Shown: positions 23,722 to 32,944, counted from the first letter of the stretch. The stretch: 64,000 nucleotides of DNA from Streptomyces cellostaticus (GCF_023630175.1 NZ_JALLIN010000034.1:1-64000), one strand, 5' to 3'. A program made the numbers and translations. The notes: generated by a model from the letters alone, not told the origin.

Positions 23722-24687
23722 ATGCTGAGGAACGTGGCGGCGGTACTGCTGGACGGCGTGCACCCCTTCGAGCTGGGGGTGGTGTGCGAGGTGTTCGGCA
23801 TCGACCGCAGTGACGAGGGGCTGCCGGTGTACGACTTCGCCGTGGTCTCGGCGGAGGGCCCGGCGCTGAGCACCCATGTCGGCGGACTCACCGTGTCGAC
23901 GCCCTACGGCCTGGAAAGGCTCGAGGAGGCCGACCTGATCGCGGTGCCGGCCGGGAGCGAGTACGTGACCCGTGCGTATCCGCCCGCCCTGCTCGACGCC
24001 CTCGTGAGGGCCGTGGAGCGGGGCGGGCGGGTGCTCAGCGTGTGCTCGGGGGTGTTCGTGCTCGGCGCCGCCGGGCTGCTCGACGGACGGCGGTGCAGCG
24101 TGCACTGGCGGCACGCCGGGGAGCTGGCTCTGCGCAACCCGCGGGCGGTCATCGAACCGGACGTCCTCTACGTCGACGAGGACCCGGTGATCACCTCCGC
24201 CGGCACCGCGGCCGGTATCGACGCCTGCCTGCACCTCGTGCGCAAGGAGCAGGGCCCCGAGGTCGCGAAGAAGATCGCCCGGCGGATGGTGGTGCCCCCG
24301 CACCGGGACGGCGGACAGGCCCAGTACATCGAGCGGCCGCTGCCCGCGACCCGGTGCGACACGGTCGGCGAGGTGCTGGTGTGGATGGAGGGGCACCTCG
24401 GCCAGGAGGTGACCGTCGAGCAGCTCGCCGCCCGCGCCCACATGGCCCCGCGCACCTTCGCCCGCCGCTTCCAGCAGGAGACGGGGACCACCCCCTACCG
24501 CTGGCTCCTGCGCCAGCGGGTGCTGCTGGCGCAGGAGCTCCTGGAGGGCACGGACGAGACCATGGACGCCGTCGCCTCCCGCACCGGCTTCGGTACGGCG
24601 GCGGCGCTGCGCCACCAGTTCGTCCGCGCCCTCGGCACGACTCCCCACGCCTACCGGCGCGCGTTCCGCGGCCCCGAGGCCGCCTGA
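23722..24687 (+). CDS. nrdS: GlxA-type AraC family regulator (NrdS)
   Basis: The 321-residue protein has an N-terminal DJ-1/PfpI-like domain (VAAVLLDGVHPFELGVVCEVFGID; VLSVCSGVFVLGAAGLLDGR, with the nucleophile-elbow cysteine) and a C-terminal AraC double HTH (TVEQLAARAHMAPRTFARRFQQETGTTPYRWLLRQRV...ASRTGFGTAAALRHQFVRALGTTPHAYRR). An AraC-type gene named nrdS follows nrdAB in S. coelicolor and is assigned to the same operon. Here it is 259 bp from nrdB, so it may also have its own promoter. Target genes unknown. Confidence 0.85.
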   Translation: MLRNVAAVLLDGVHPFELGVVCEVFGIDRSDEGLPVYDFAVVSAEGPALSTHVGGLTVSTPYGLERLEEADLIAVPAGSEYVTRAYPPALLDALVRAVERGGRVLSVCSGVFVLGAAGLLDGRRCSVHWRHAGELALRNPRAVIEPDVLYVDEDPVITSAGTAAGIDACLHLVRKEQGPEVAKKIARRMVVPPHRDGGQAQYIERPLPATRCDTVGEVLVWMEGHLGQEVTVEQLAARAHMAPRTFARRFQQETGTTPYRWLLRQRVLLAQELLEGTDETMDAVASRTGFGTAAALRHQFVRALGTTPHAYRRAFRGPEAA

Positions 24688-24706
24688 GCCCGCCGGCCCG
24701 GACGGC

Positions 24707-26077
24707 CTACCAGGGCACCGGCTTCAGCAGCAGCTTCTGCGGCCGGAGCGTGATGCCCACCCGGGTGGTGTCGTCCGACCCGCCGACCTGCTCGAAGCGG
24801 TACTTCGCGGAGATCGCCGCGGCGATCAGGGTGAGCTGGGCCATGGAGAAGTGGTCGCTGGGGCACTTGCGGTTGCCGACGCTGAAGGGGCTCATCGCGT
24901 ACTTCGGCACCTCCTTGGCCCGCTCGGGCAGCCAGCGGTCGGGGTCGAAGGCGAGGTGGCCGCCGTAGGAGAGGGCGTCGCGCTGGATGGCGTACGGGCT
25001 GTAGACGATGTCCGCCCCCGCCGGAATCGAAAAGCCGCCAAGTGTGGTGTCGGTGACCGCGCGCCGGGTCAGAATCCATACGGCCGGCCGCAGCCGCATG
25101 GCCTCGACGACGACATTGTTGGTGTGCGTGAGCCGGCGGACGTGCTCGAATCCGACGGGTCGGCCCCCGGTCACGGATTCGACCTCGGCGCGCACCTTCT
25201 CCGCGTGTTCCGGATGTTCCGCGAGCACCTGGAGCAGCCACATGATCGTGGAGGCGACTGTTTCGCTGCCCGGGGTGACTATCGCCACCACCTGGTCGTG
25301 GATCTCCTGTTCCCCGATGGGCTCGCCATTGTCGTCCCTCGCCTCCAGCAATGCCGTCAGCAAATCGTCCGGCTTTTGACCAGATGCCCTCCGCTCGGCG
25401 ACGATCTCGTCGACCAGGAGATGCAAATCGGCCAATGCCCGGTTGAATTCACGGTTGGCCGGGAACGGCAGCCGGTACAGCGGTCCGAGCGGGACGACCA
25501 TCCTGCGGTACATACCGCGGAAGACGGTGGCGAGGTCAGCGCTCAGCCGCTCGGCGCGCTCGTCCATGAACTCCCCGCGGAGCAGGCAGCGGGCGGCGAC
25601 GCGCACCGCGACCCGGAAGGACTCCGCGGTGCAGTCGACGGTGTCGCCGGGCCGCCAGCGCTCGGTCAGCGCGTGCGCCTCCTCCTCCATGACCGGCCCG
25701 TACGCGGGGATCGCGTCGAGCCGGAACGCGGGCTGGATGGTGCGCCGCTGGCGCCGGTGGCGGGGGCCGTTGGCGGTGGCCACGCCCTCCTTGCCGAGCA
25801 GGCCCTCCAGGGACTCCCACAGCGGCCCGTCGATCCGGTAGTCGGTGCTGAGCGCCAGCGCGCCGGTGAGCTCGGGGGTGGTGACGGCGTACACCGTCTT
25901 GGGGCCGAGCTTCAGGCGCACCACGTCACCGTGCGCGCGCAGCCCGGACATGAAGGCGAGCGGGTCGCGGACCAGTTTCAGGCCGTGACCGAGGACCGGG
26001 ACGGCGCCGCCGGCCAGGGGGGCCTCGCGCGGTTCCGCCGTCCGGGCGGTCTGGGGCTTCACGGACTCGACGGTCAT
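24707..26077 (-). CDS. cytochrome P450 CYP170-type, epi-isozizaene oxidase (albaflavenone synthase)
   Basis: The 456-residue P450 has TPGSETVASTIMW (I-helix oxygen-binding region, 268-280), EAMR (ExxR) and FSVGNRKC with the haem cysteine. Close similarity to S. coelicolor CYP170A1 is recognisable from start to end. CYP170A1 oxidises epi-isozizaene in two steps to albaflavenone. It also has a second terpene synthase activity attributed to an Asp-rich motif; the equivalent DDNGE is present here at 248-252. The start overlaps the synthase stop (ATGA), so the pair is coupled. Confidence 0.92.
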   Translation of the reverse strand: MTVESVKPQTARTAEPREAPLAGGAVPVLGHGLKLVRDPLAFMSGLRAHGDVVRLKLGPKTVYAVTTPELTGALALSTDYRIDGPLWESLEGLLGKEGVATANGPRHRRQRRTIQPAFRLDAIPAYGPVMEEEAHALTERWRPGDTVDCTAESFRVAVRVAARCLLRGEFMDERAERLSADLATVFRGMYRRMVVPLGPLYRLPFPANREFNRALADLHLLVDEIVAERRASGQKPDDLLTALLEARDDNGEPIGEQEIHDQVVAIVTPGSETVASTIMWLLQVLAEHPEHAEKVRAEVESVTGGRPVGFEHVRRLTHTNNVVVEAMRLRPAVWILTRRAVTDTTLGGFSIPAGADIVYSPYAIQRDALSYGGHLAFDPDRWLPERAKEVPKYAMSPFSVGNRKCPSDHFSMAQLTLIAAAISAKYRFEQVGGSDDTTRVGITLRPQKLLLKPVPW

Positions 26078-27159
26078 TTCTCACCTGCCGCTTCGTTGTT
26101 GACGTACGGGGGCGTGGACCGGTCCTCCCAGCTGTCGACCATGTACCGGCCCGACTCGTGGTGGAACCAGTAGACGGAGCTGAACCAGTTGCGCATATTG
26201 CCGACACAGGCGCGGACGGCGGCGCCGATCTCCTTTCCGGAGACCGTGCCGTCGTCGGCGAGTTCGTCGGCGAACCGCAGCGCCTCGCGTTCCGCGCCGA
26301 TGAATTCGTCGACGCACTCCTCGACGCGCCGCCTTATTTCCTCGACCGCCTCCTCGAGTGCCAGCCCCCGATGTGTCACGAGGCTGATTCCGAGATTGTG
26401 CACCTCGTCACCCGCGATTTCCTTGGGCAGCGAACAGAGGTCGTTGTACCAGGCGGCGAATTCCTGACTCAGCAGCGCCGGACGGCGATAGGACGGATTC
26501 TTCCTCACGGCGTCCGGGAGTTCACGTCCGGCGCTCGGCTCCAAAAGATCCGTCCATATCCAGTGCGCGAAGGTGAGGCGGCGCAGCGCCAGATACTCCT
26601 CGACCTGCGGGACGTAGGCCCGGGCGCGGTTGTGGAACTCGCGGTCGTAGGCGTCGATCACCGAGTGGAAGTGCCGGGCGAACCGCTGGTTCCAGGTGTG
26701 CGGCAGGAACGAGAAGAGCCGCAGCACGCTGTCCGCGAGCCCCGCCACCACCGGGTCGGGGTGGTCCAGGTGCTGCCGGGGCGCGTCGAGGGCCTCGTGC
26801 AGTCGGCGCCGCAGGCGGCGCCAGTCGGCGGACCGGCCATGGACGATGTCCCGGTCGTGGCGGTCGTCCCAGACGAAGAACCAGGCGCTGTAGTCGGCGA
26901 TGGCCTGCAGGACCTCGTCGGAGGCGTCGGTGTAGTACCCCGCCATGAGGTCGGTGTAGCACAGTCCGTCGGCATATTCCCGCACCTTGTCCGCCGGCAT
27001 GAGCCGCTTTTCGAGCAGCCACTGCCGGGTCTTCTCCTGAAGCTTTGGCCAATACGGGTGGAGTTGTCGCGGAAAGGAGTCCTCGATCACCGGAAGTGCG
27101 AGAGACGGCGGTACCGCCACCGGGGTCGTCGATGTGGTGCCGTGTGAGAAAGCGTGCAC
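26074..27159 (-). CDS. cyc1: epi-isozizaene synthase (sesquiterpene cyclase)
   Basis: This class I terpene cyclase converts farnesyl diphosphate to epi-isozizaene. The first Mg motif DDRHD is at 98-102 (FFVWDDRHDRD), the NSE triad lies in NDLCSLPKEIAGDE near residue 240, and RNWFSSVYWFHHESGRYMVDSW forms the C-terminal cap. GTG 27159 with AGAGGGGACA upstream gives 361 residues, the length of the S. coelicolor enzyme; the longer open frame to 27324 is not needed. It is followed by the P450 with a 4-bp overlap. Confidence 0.95.
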   Translation of the reverse strand: MHAFSHGTTSTTPVAVPPSLALPVIEDSFPRQLHPYWPKLQEKTRQWLLEKRLMPADKVREYADGLCYTDLMAGYYTDASDEVLQAIADYSAWFFVWDDRHDRDIVHGRSADWRRLRRRLHEALDAPRQHLDHPDPVVAGLADSVLRLFSFLPHTWNQRFARHFHSVIDAYDREFHNRARAYVPQVEEYLALRRLTFAHWIWTDLLEPSAGRELPDAVRKNPSYRRPALLSQEFAAWYNDLCSLPKEIAGDEVHNLGISLVTHRGLALEEAVEEIRRRVEECVDEFIGAEREALRFADELADDGTVSGKEIGAAVRACVGNMRNWFSSVYWFHHESGRYMVDSWEDRSTPPYVNNEAAGEK

Positions 27160-27328
27160 GAACTGTCCCCTCTCAGCCGCCGGGCGGCCACGCCCCTCCT
27201 TGTCGTACCGGGCGTGCGCCGTTGCGTATCCCCGCACATCCCATTCAGCACCACAACTGACCGTGGAGGGAACGGATTTGCTCCAATCACCACCCCAGAT
27301 TGCCGGGATTCGTGTGACGAACAAATGA

Positions 27329-27366
27329 ACGACGCCCGTCCGGGACTGGTCCCGGACGGGCGTCGT
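27329..27366. terminator. 18-bp perfect inverted repeat, terminator of def
   Basis: An 18-bp arm (27329-27346) is perfectly repeated in inverse at 27349-27366 with only two bases between. It lies 51 bp beyond the def stop and about 170 bp upstream of the cyc1 start, so it ends def transcription and insulates the cyc1 promoter. Confidence 0.75.
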
Positions 27367-27417
27367 GACGGACGTCGTCGCTGCTCTGAGCGGTGGCCGC
27401 GGTTCCGGCCGGGCGGC

Positions 27418-28068
27418 TCAGCCGTTGGCGACCACGGGATAGCGTGGCTCGTTCTCGGCCATCTGCCGCAGCGCGTCCTTGCGGTCCCGCTTCGACAGGC
27501 GGTCGATGTAGAGGTAGCCGTAGAGGTGATCGGTCTCGTGCTGCAAACAGCGTGCGAAGTAGCCGGTGCCGCGGACCTTGATCGGGTTGCCCTTCTCGTC
27601 CTGGCCGGTCACCTCGGCGTAGTCGGGACGTGCGAGCGGCGCGTACGCCGTGGGCACGGACAGGCAGCCCTCGTTGCTGTCGTCCAGCCTGCGCCGGTCG
27701 GCGGGCAGGTCCACCAGCTTCGGGTTGCACACCACGCCGACGTGCCGGACGCCCTCGTCGTCCGGGCAGTCGTACACGAAGACCTTCAGGTCGACGCCGA
27801 TCTGGTTGGCGGCCAGGCCCACGCCCTCGGCGGTGCGCTGGCTGGCGAACATGTCGGCGACGAGCCGGTCCAGCTCCGCCCCGAACTCGGTGACGTCCTC
27901 GCACTCCTTGTGCAGGACCGGGTTGCCGACGACCGTGATCGGCCGCGAGGTGCCCCGCTCACGCCAGGTCCCCTCGCGCTCCTCGCAGTCCCCCGTGTCG
28001 ACGACGTAGCCCTCGTCGTCGACGGGGAGCACGCCCGCGTGCTGCTGATCGGTGTCCTGCTGCGCCAT
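27418..28068 (-). CDS. def: peptide deformylase
   Basis: It removes the formyl group from nascent proteins. All three signature motifs are intact: GVGLAANQIG (82-91), EGCLSVP (133-139, metal-binding Cys) and HETDH (177-181, two metal His and catalytic Glu). The 216 residues include an N-terminal extension of about 40 residues rich in acidic and polar amino acids that precedes the catalytic domain. This extended form is common in actinobacterial deformylases. ATG at 28068. Confidence 0.93.
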   Translation of the reverse strand: MAQQDTDQQHAGVLPVDDEGYVVDTGDCEEREGTWRERGTSRPITVVGNPVLHKECEDVTEFGAELDRLVADMFASQRTAEGVGLAANQIGVDLKVFVYDCPDDEGVRHVGVVCNPKLVDLPADRRRLDDSNEGCLSVPTAYAPLARPDYAEVTGQDEKGNPIKVRGTGYFARCLQHETDHLYGYLYIDRLSKRDRKDALRQMAENEPRYPVVANG

Positions 28069-28138
28069 GACCGACGTATGCCTTCCTGCAAGCCTTGGAA
28101 ATCTCGGATACAGCCTAAACGTGGCCGGTCACCGGTGG

Positions 28139-29119
28139 TCAGCAAACCTCTTCGAGATCGCGCCAGTCCCTGGAGTCCGGGCTGTCCGCGACCCACCCGT
28201 CGAGCAGCCCCCGCACCAGCGGCGCCGGAGCGGCGACCCCGCACTCCCGCTCCGGCACCCAGAGCTGCCCGTCGGTGCGGTGCCCGAGCGGTCCGGGGTG
28301 ACCGGGTTCACTGTGGTCGTGGGGGTCCAGGTGCACACCGTCTCCCTCGTCCGACGGCATCCGCGACTCCGAGCACATCCGGCACAGCAGCCGCACCGAG
28401 GAGGACCAGTCCTCCGCGGCGAACCCGGCCTCCGCCGCGAGCTGTTCCAGCGCGTCCCGGTCCGCCTCCGTGGCCGCCTCCAGCAGCACCACCCAGGTGG
28501 GCACGGGCGAGGGCGCCCACAGCTCGATCTCGTCGAACACCGGGAAGGAGTGACCGGCGGACGTGGTGCGCTCGCCGTGCGGGACGCCGTCGTGCAGCAC
28601 GACCTCCCCCCAGCGCCGCCCGGACGAGGGCAGCGGAATGGACAGCACCTCGATCCGCGCCGGGTCCAGCCTGCGGCCCCACACCACCTCGGCCTCGCCC
28701 TCCGGGGAGAGCCGTACGGCCGCGCTGCCCAGATCCATGCCGAGCGGTTCGCCCGCGGCGGTGGCGCCTCCGGGCACCCGCAGCCCGTAGGCCTGCCAGG
28801 CGCGGCGGGCCAGCGGCCAGTCCTGCAGGGCGGTCGCCGCGATGCCGACGTTCCACCAGTCGGGGGCGCCGGTCTCCCGGTCCAGCAGCGCCACCGCCCG
28901 CAGACCGGCGGCGCGGGCCTGCTCCCAGTCGTGCCGGAACTTGTGCAGCAGCGCGAGGTTGAACCAGGACTCCGCAAGCCAGGGTTCCAGGTCGGCGGCG
29001 CGTGTCAGCAGCTCGCCCGCGTCCTCGTACCGACCGTCGCCGATGAGCGTGAACGCCCGGTCGGTGGCCTGCCGCCAGGAGGCGGAGGGCCGGTGCCGTC
29101 CCTTTCCGAAGATCCTCAC
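28139..29119 (-). CDS. tetratricopeptide-repeat protein
   Basis: A TPR-like segment occupies about residues 15-110 (ASWRQATDRAFTLIGDGRYEDAGELLTRAADLEPWLAESWFNLALLHKF). A C-terminal half with no recognised domain follows, including a Cys pair LLCRMCSES and a His/Asp-rich loop (HLDPHDHSEPGHPG). The start is taken as GTG 29119 (RIFGKGRHRPSASW), after GGCGGGAATC; the frame extends to a TTG at 29194. It lies 70 bp upstream of def on the same strand, so the two may share a transcript. Function unknown. Confidence 0.75.
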   Translation of the reverse strand: MRIFGKGRHRPSASWRQATDRAFTLIGDGRYEDAGELLTRAADLEPWLAESWFNLALLHKFRHDWEQARAAGLRAVALLDRETGAPDWWNVGIAATALQDWPLARRAWQAYGLRVPGGATAAGEPLGMDLGSAAVRLSPEGEAEVVWGRRLDPARIEVLSIPLPSSGRRWGEVVLHDGVPHGERTTSAGHSFPVFDEIELWAPSPVPTWVVLLEAATEADRDALEQLAAEAGFAAEDWSSSVRLLCRMCSESRMPSDEGDGVHLDPHDHSEPGHPGPLGHRTDGQLWVPERECGVAAPAPLVRGLLDGWVADSPDSRDWRDLEEVC

Positions 29120-29219
29120 GATTCCCGCCTGCCAGTTCCATTTCCGCACAGTGGGCTGGCTTGTGCCCCCGGACACCCTCTCCCTCGCATCCAACCACGT
29201 ACGGCCTCAAAGGCGCTCA

Positions 29220-30461
29220 TTACCCATGGGTTACCCCATCACCCGCAGGGTCGGACAGCGCCTGGGAGAGTACCCGGGCAAGGGATTCCACAACCTCGGG
29301 AGCGTAATCCCCCGCGGTGGCCAGGCGCAGCTCCTCCAGTGCCATGAGCGGCCCCTCGGGTCCGGCGTCGCGGGCCTTCTCCTCGTAGGCGTTCACGGCC
29401 CGGACGATCCGGGCCGCGAGCGGCTGCTCCGGGTAGGGGTCGGCCTGCCGCTCCACGACCGTGGCGACCTCGGCGTCCACCCCGGTCTGCCGCACGACGG
29501 CACCGCCGAGCAGCGCGATGCGCCGCTGGTCCTCGCGGGGCAGTACGGCGGTGGCTCCGGCCGGGACCGGGTCGACCAGGCTGAGCTGGCCGATGTCGTG
29601 CATCAGCGCCGCGTACTCCAGCACGGTCAGCTCCGGCCGGGACAGGCCCAGGTCGCGGCCGACGGCGCGGCTGAGCGCGGCGACCCGGCGGGCGTGCCCC
29701 GCGGGGGTGCACCCCGCCACCTCGGTGGCCCGGGCCAGGGAGGCGATGGTCTGCCGGTAGGTGGCCCGCACGGCGGCGTAGCGGCGGACCGAGAGCTGGG
29801 TGAGCAGCAGCGGCAGGCAGAACACGGGCAGCGCCCACAGCCCGGCGACGGCGACCGCGAGCGCCATCACGGCGCCGGTCGCGCACACGGCGAAGCCGAT
29901 GCCGAGCAGTCCGCGCAGCTCGTCGCGCAGCAGCGGGCCGAAGCGCCAGCGGGTGCGGCAGTGGGCGAGGGCGGCGGCGAGGACGGCGTCGCAGAGCGCG
30001 GTGAGGACGAGCAGCGCGACGAGCAGCAGGGCGTAGGCGGGACCGTCCCAGCCGCGGAAGGCGCCCCTGTTGTAGAGGGGTTGGAAGCAGACGGCGGCGA
30101 ATCCGGCGGTGAGGACGCGGCGGGCGAGGTGGTCGGCGGTGGCGGTGCGGCCGCACCAGATGTGCGGGACGCCGCCGAGCAGGGAGGCGGCGAGGACGAC
30201 GGTGACGACCTGCGCCGCGCTGTGTCCGGTGGGGTGCCCGGCGTCGGGCCCCAGCAGGGCGTACGACAGCGACCCGGCGGTGCCCAGCGGCGCGGTCCGG
30301 CGCGCCCCGGTGCCGGACCACCGGGTCAGCTCGCCGACCGCGATGAGCACACCGAAGGCGAAGGCGACGCCCGGGTCGTCGACGCCGCGCCACAGGGTGA
30401 GCGCGAGGCTCGCGGCTGCGGTGAGGGCGGCGCAGGCGTGGATGAGCCGGAGGGCGGTCAC
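29220..30461 (-). CDS. membrane protein with degenerate HD/HD-GYP domain
   Basis: It has nine or so hydrophobic segments over residues 1-225, then an HD-type domain. VLEYAALMHDIGQLSLVDPVP (HD at 288-289) keeps the HD pair, but the HD-GYP motif HHExxDGxGYP is absent and the usual HDxGK lysine is replaced by Gln (HDIGQ). It is therefore probably inactive or altered as a c-di-GMP phosphodiesterase and may regulate the intact partner. GTG 30461 overlaps the stop of the upstream HD-GYP gene (GTGA), which implies coupled translation. 413 residues. Confidence 0.8.
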   Translation of the reverse strand: MTALRLIHACAALTAAASLALTLWRGVDDPGVAFAFGVLIAVGELTRWSGTGARRTAPLGTAGSLSYALLGPDAGHPTGHSAAQVVTVVLAASLLGGVPHIWCGRTATADHLARRVLTAGFAAVCFQPLYNRGAFRGWDGPAYALLLVALLVLTALCDAVLAAALAHCRTRWRFGPLLRDELRGLLGIGFAVCATGAVMALAVAVAGLWALPVFCLPLLLTQLSVRRYAAVRATYRQTIASLARATEVAGCTPAGHARRVAALSRAVGRDLGLSRPELTVLEYAALMHDIGQLSLVDPVPAGATAVLPREDQRRIALLGGAVVRQTGVDAEVATVVERQADPYPEQPLAARIVRAVNAYEEKARDAGPEGPLMALEELRLATAGDYAPEVVESLARVLSQALSDPAGDGVTHG

Positions 30462-31804
30462 CGGTGTGCCCCGCTGCGGCGCCCGGCGGCCGGCTGCTGG
30501 GCCGGGACCGTGTGCGGGGCGTCGTCGGCGGTGACGCCCGGGTGCCAGCCGTGCCGGCCCAGCGCCCGGACGAGTGCCGCGACCATGCGCGGGTCGAAGT
30601 GGGTGCCCGCGCAGCGCTCCAGCTCCTCGACCGCCACCTCCACCGGGCGGGCCCTGCTGTAGGACCGGGTGGAGGTCATCGCGTCGAAGGCGTCGGCGAC
30701 GGCGACCACCCGGGCGCACTCGGGGATCTGACCGCCCGCCAGCCCGTAGGGGTATCCGCTGCCGTCGAGCCGCTCGTGGTGGTGCAGGATCGCCGCGCGC
30801 GCCTCGCCGAGGAAGGAGATCCCGCGGACCATCTCGTGGCCGTACTCGGGGTGCAGCTCGATGATCCGCCGCTCCTCGGGGGTCAGCGGACCGTCCTTGC
30901 GCAGCAGCCGGGTGGGGACGCCGAGTTTGCCGACGTCGTGCAGGATCCCGGCGAAGCGCAGCACCTCGACGCGCTCGTCGTCCAGGCCGAGTTCGTGGGC
31001 GATCAGCACCGAGGCCCGGCCGACCCGCTCGCTGTGGCCGCGGGTGTAGCCGTCCTTGATGTCGACGGCCTGCACCAGGGCGCGGATGGTGGCCTGGTGG
31101 GCGGCCCGCTCCCGGTGGTACTGGGCGAAGACCCAGCAGGACACGCCCATCGGCAGCAGGACGAGCAGCGCGGAGACGGGGCCGTACCGGCTGCGCCACA
31201 GCACGGCCATCATCAGCCCGGCGAGGCCGTGCACCGCGACCGGCGCCAGCGAGCGGGACAGCAGCCCGCGCCAGGCCCTGTGCGCCGGCATCCTCTCCCA
31301 CTGCCCGAAAGGTGTGGGCGGTATCCCCACGCCCGCGGCGCGGAGGCCGCCGTCGAGCGCGGTGAGCACCAGGCAGAAGGCGAGCACGGCCGCCCCCGCG
31401 GGCACCAGGGCGTAGGGGAAGGCGTGGGCCGCGACGGCGTCCCGGCCGCCGAGCGCCCCGTGGACCCGGCCCGCGGCCCACACGGCGAGGGCGGGCTGGG
31501 CGGCCCGCCAGACGCGCCGGAGCAGGACCGGCCGGTGCTCGACGTGGACGAGCAGGGCGGCCGGCAGCGGGACCAACGCGGCGGCGGACGGCGGCAGCAG
31601 GAAGGCGCCGGCCAGCAGCACGGGGTAGAACGTCCCGCCGGATCGGCGCCGTACGACGTGCTCACAGGCCGCGTTCAGCGCGGCGAGCAGGGCAGGCGCC
31701 CACCAGGGCGTGCGGGTGGCGTCCGGGGGCAGGACACAGAGCGCGGCGAGCAGGGCGACACAGGCCACGTAGCCTTGCGCTCTCGCCGGGACCGTCGCCT
31801 CCAT
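30458..31804 (-). CDS. membrane-anchored HD-GYP domain phosphodiesterase (c-di-GMP type)
   Basis: Six or more membrane segments fill residues 10-230. A complete HD-GYP domain follows: GHSERVGRAS, GILHDVGKLGVPTRLLRKDGPLTPEE (HDxGK at 289-293) and HHERLDGSGYPYGLAGGQIP (342-361), then VVAVADAFDAMTSTRSY. Such domains hydrolyse c-di-GMP to pGpG or GMP. Streptomyces genomes carry very few of them, and c-di-GMP controls development through BldD. ATG 31804 is preceded by GGGAGGGCG. 448 residues. It forms an operon with the degenerate HD gene. Confidence 0.87.
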   Translation of the reverse strand: MEATVPARAQGYVACVALLAALCVLPPDATRTPWWAPALLAALNAACEHVVRRRSGGTFYPVLLAGAFLLPPSAAALVPLPAALLVHVEHRPVLLRRVWRAAQPALAVWAAGRVHGALGGRDAVAAHAFPYALVPAGAAVLAFCLVLTALDGGLRAAGVGIPPTPFGQWERMPAHRAWRGLLSRSLAPVAVHGLAGLMMAVLWRSRYGPVSALLVLLPMGVSCWVFAQYHRERAAHQATIRALVQAVDIKDGYTRGHSERVGRASVLIAHELGLDDERVEVLRFAGILHDVGKLGVPTRLLRKDGPLTPEERRIIELHPEYGHEMVRGISFLGEARAAILHHHERLDGSGYPYGLAGGQIPECARVVAVADAFDAMTSTRSYSRARPVEVAVEELERCAGTHFDPRMVAALVRALGRHGWHPGVTADDAPHTVPAQQPAAGRRSGAHR

Positions 31805-31925
31805 CGCGCCCTCCCCCGAGCCGGTGCAGCCTCGGAGCCTAGGGCGGGATCAGGGGGGTCCGGGGTCCCATGACCCGATGATTAGCACGTTCGGGTGACA
31901 CAGGCTTCACGCCGGAGGGCGCGGG

Positions 31926-32246
31926 TCAGGACTCCTGCGGTGTCGCCGGTCCGGTCGGCGTCCTGGTGACGTCGTGCTCGGGGACGCTCTGCCCGGAGCG
32001 GATCAGGTCGATCCGCCCCATGACCTTGGCGCGCAGGTCGGCCGGCACGTCGTCATGGCCGCAGCACCGCTTGACGAGCTTCTTCACGGCCTGCTCCAGG
32101 CCGTACTTCTCCAGGCACGGGGAGCACTCCTCGAAGTGATGCTGGAACTTGTCGCGATCGACGTCCGGCATCTCGCTGTCGAGGAACTCGTAGAGGTGGT
32201 CGAGGACCTCACTGCAGTCCGTCTCGTGCGGCTCTCCGCAGCTCAT
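31926..32246 (-). CDS. rsrA: zinc-binding anti-sigma factor RsrA
   Basis: This is a ZAS-family redox switch that holds SigR inactive while reduced and zinc-bound. Disulfide stress ejects zinc and frees SigR. The 106 residues have C3 and C11, the HHFEECSPC motif (HxxxCxxC, with C41 and C44) and CC at 61-62, as in S. coelicolor RsrA. The start ATG 32246 overlaps the sigR stop (32243-32245), so both proteins are made in step. Confidence 0.95.
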   Translation of the reverse strand: MSCGEPHETDCSEVLDHLYEFLDSEMPDVDRDKFQHHFEECSPCLEKYGLEQAVKKLVKRCCGHDDVPADLRAKVMGRIDLIRSGQSVPEHDVTRTPTGPATPQES

Positions 32247-32944
32247 GAGCCCGAGCCTTTCGCTTCGTTCGACTCTCCGGCGCCCGCCGGGACCAGTCCG
32301 CGCTCGCGGGCGTAGTCCTCCAGCATGCCGCGCAGTTGACGGCGGCCCCGGTGCAGCCGGGACATCACCGTACCGATGGGTGTCCCCATGATGTCCGCGA
32401 TCTCCTTGTAGGCAAAGCCCTCTACGTCCGCGAGGTAGACGGCGATGCGGAACTCCTCGGGGATCGCCTGCAGCGCTTCCTTGACGTCCGAGTCGGGCAG
32501 GTGGTCGAGCGCCTGCGACTCGGCGGAGCGCAGACCCGTCGACATGTGCGACTCGGCGCGGGCGAGCTGCCAGTCCTCGATCTCCTCGGCCGCGCTGCGC
32601 TGGGGTTCGCGCTGCTTCTTGCGGTACGAGTTGATGAACGTGTTGGTCAGGATCCGGTACAGCCACGCCTTGAGGTTGGTGCCCTCGCGGAACTGGTGGA
32701 AGGATCCGTACGCCTTGGCGTAGGTCTCCTGCACCAGGTCCTCGGCGTCGGCCGGGTTGCGCGTCATGCGCAGGGCGGCCGAGTACATCTGGTCGAGGAA
32801 CTCGAGTGCGTCCCGCTCGAAGCGCGCGCTGCGCTCCGCGGTCGACTCGGAGCCGGTCTCCGTGTCCGCGCTCATGCCCTGGCCCTCGGGCTGCTCCGCC
32901 TGGCCGTTGTCGGTCCCTGCGTCGGTACCGGTGACCGGACCCAC
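32243..32944 (-). CDS. sigR: ECF sigma factor SigR (thiol-oxidative stress)
   Basis: Region 2 (DALEFLDQMYSAALRMTRNPADAEDLVQETYAKAYGSFHQF...NLKAWLYRILTNTFINSYRKKQ) and region 4 (EEFRIAVYLADVEGFAYKEIADIMGTPIGTVMSRLHRGRRQL) are those of SigR/SigH. From GTG 32944 the product has 233 residues. The frame continues to ATG 33109, which has AAAGGAAG at good spacing and adds exactly 55 residues. That is the size of the extension in the unstable SigR' isoform reported for S. coelicolor. A third candidate start, ATG 32875, has GAGGG upstream. A SigR-type promoter lies at 33169-33195. Targets: thioredoxin, mycothiol and proteolysis genes. Confidence 0.93.
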   Translation of the reverse strand: MGPVTGTDAGTDNGQAEQPEGQGMSADTETGSESTAERSARFERDALEFLDQMYSAALRMTRNPADAEDLVQETYAKAYGSFHQFREGTNLKAWLYRILTNTFINSYRKKQREPQRSAAEEIEDWQLARAESHMSTGLRSAESQALDHLPDSDVKEALQAIPEEFRIAVYLADVEGFAYKEIADIMGTPIGTVMSRLHRGRRQLRGMLEDYARERGLVPAGAGESNEAKGSGS

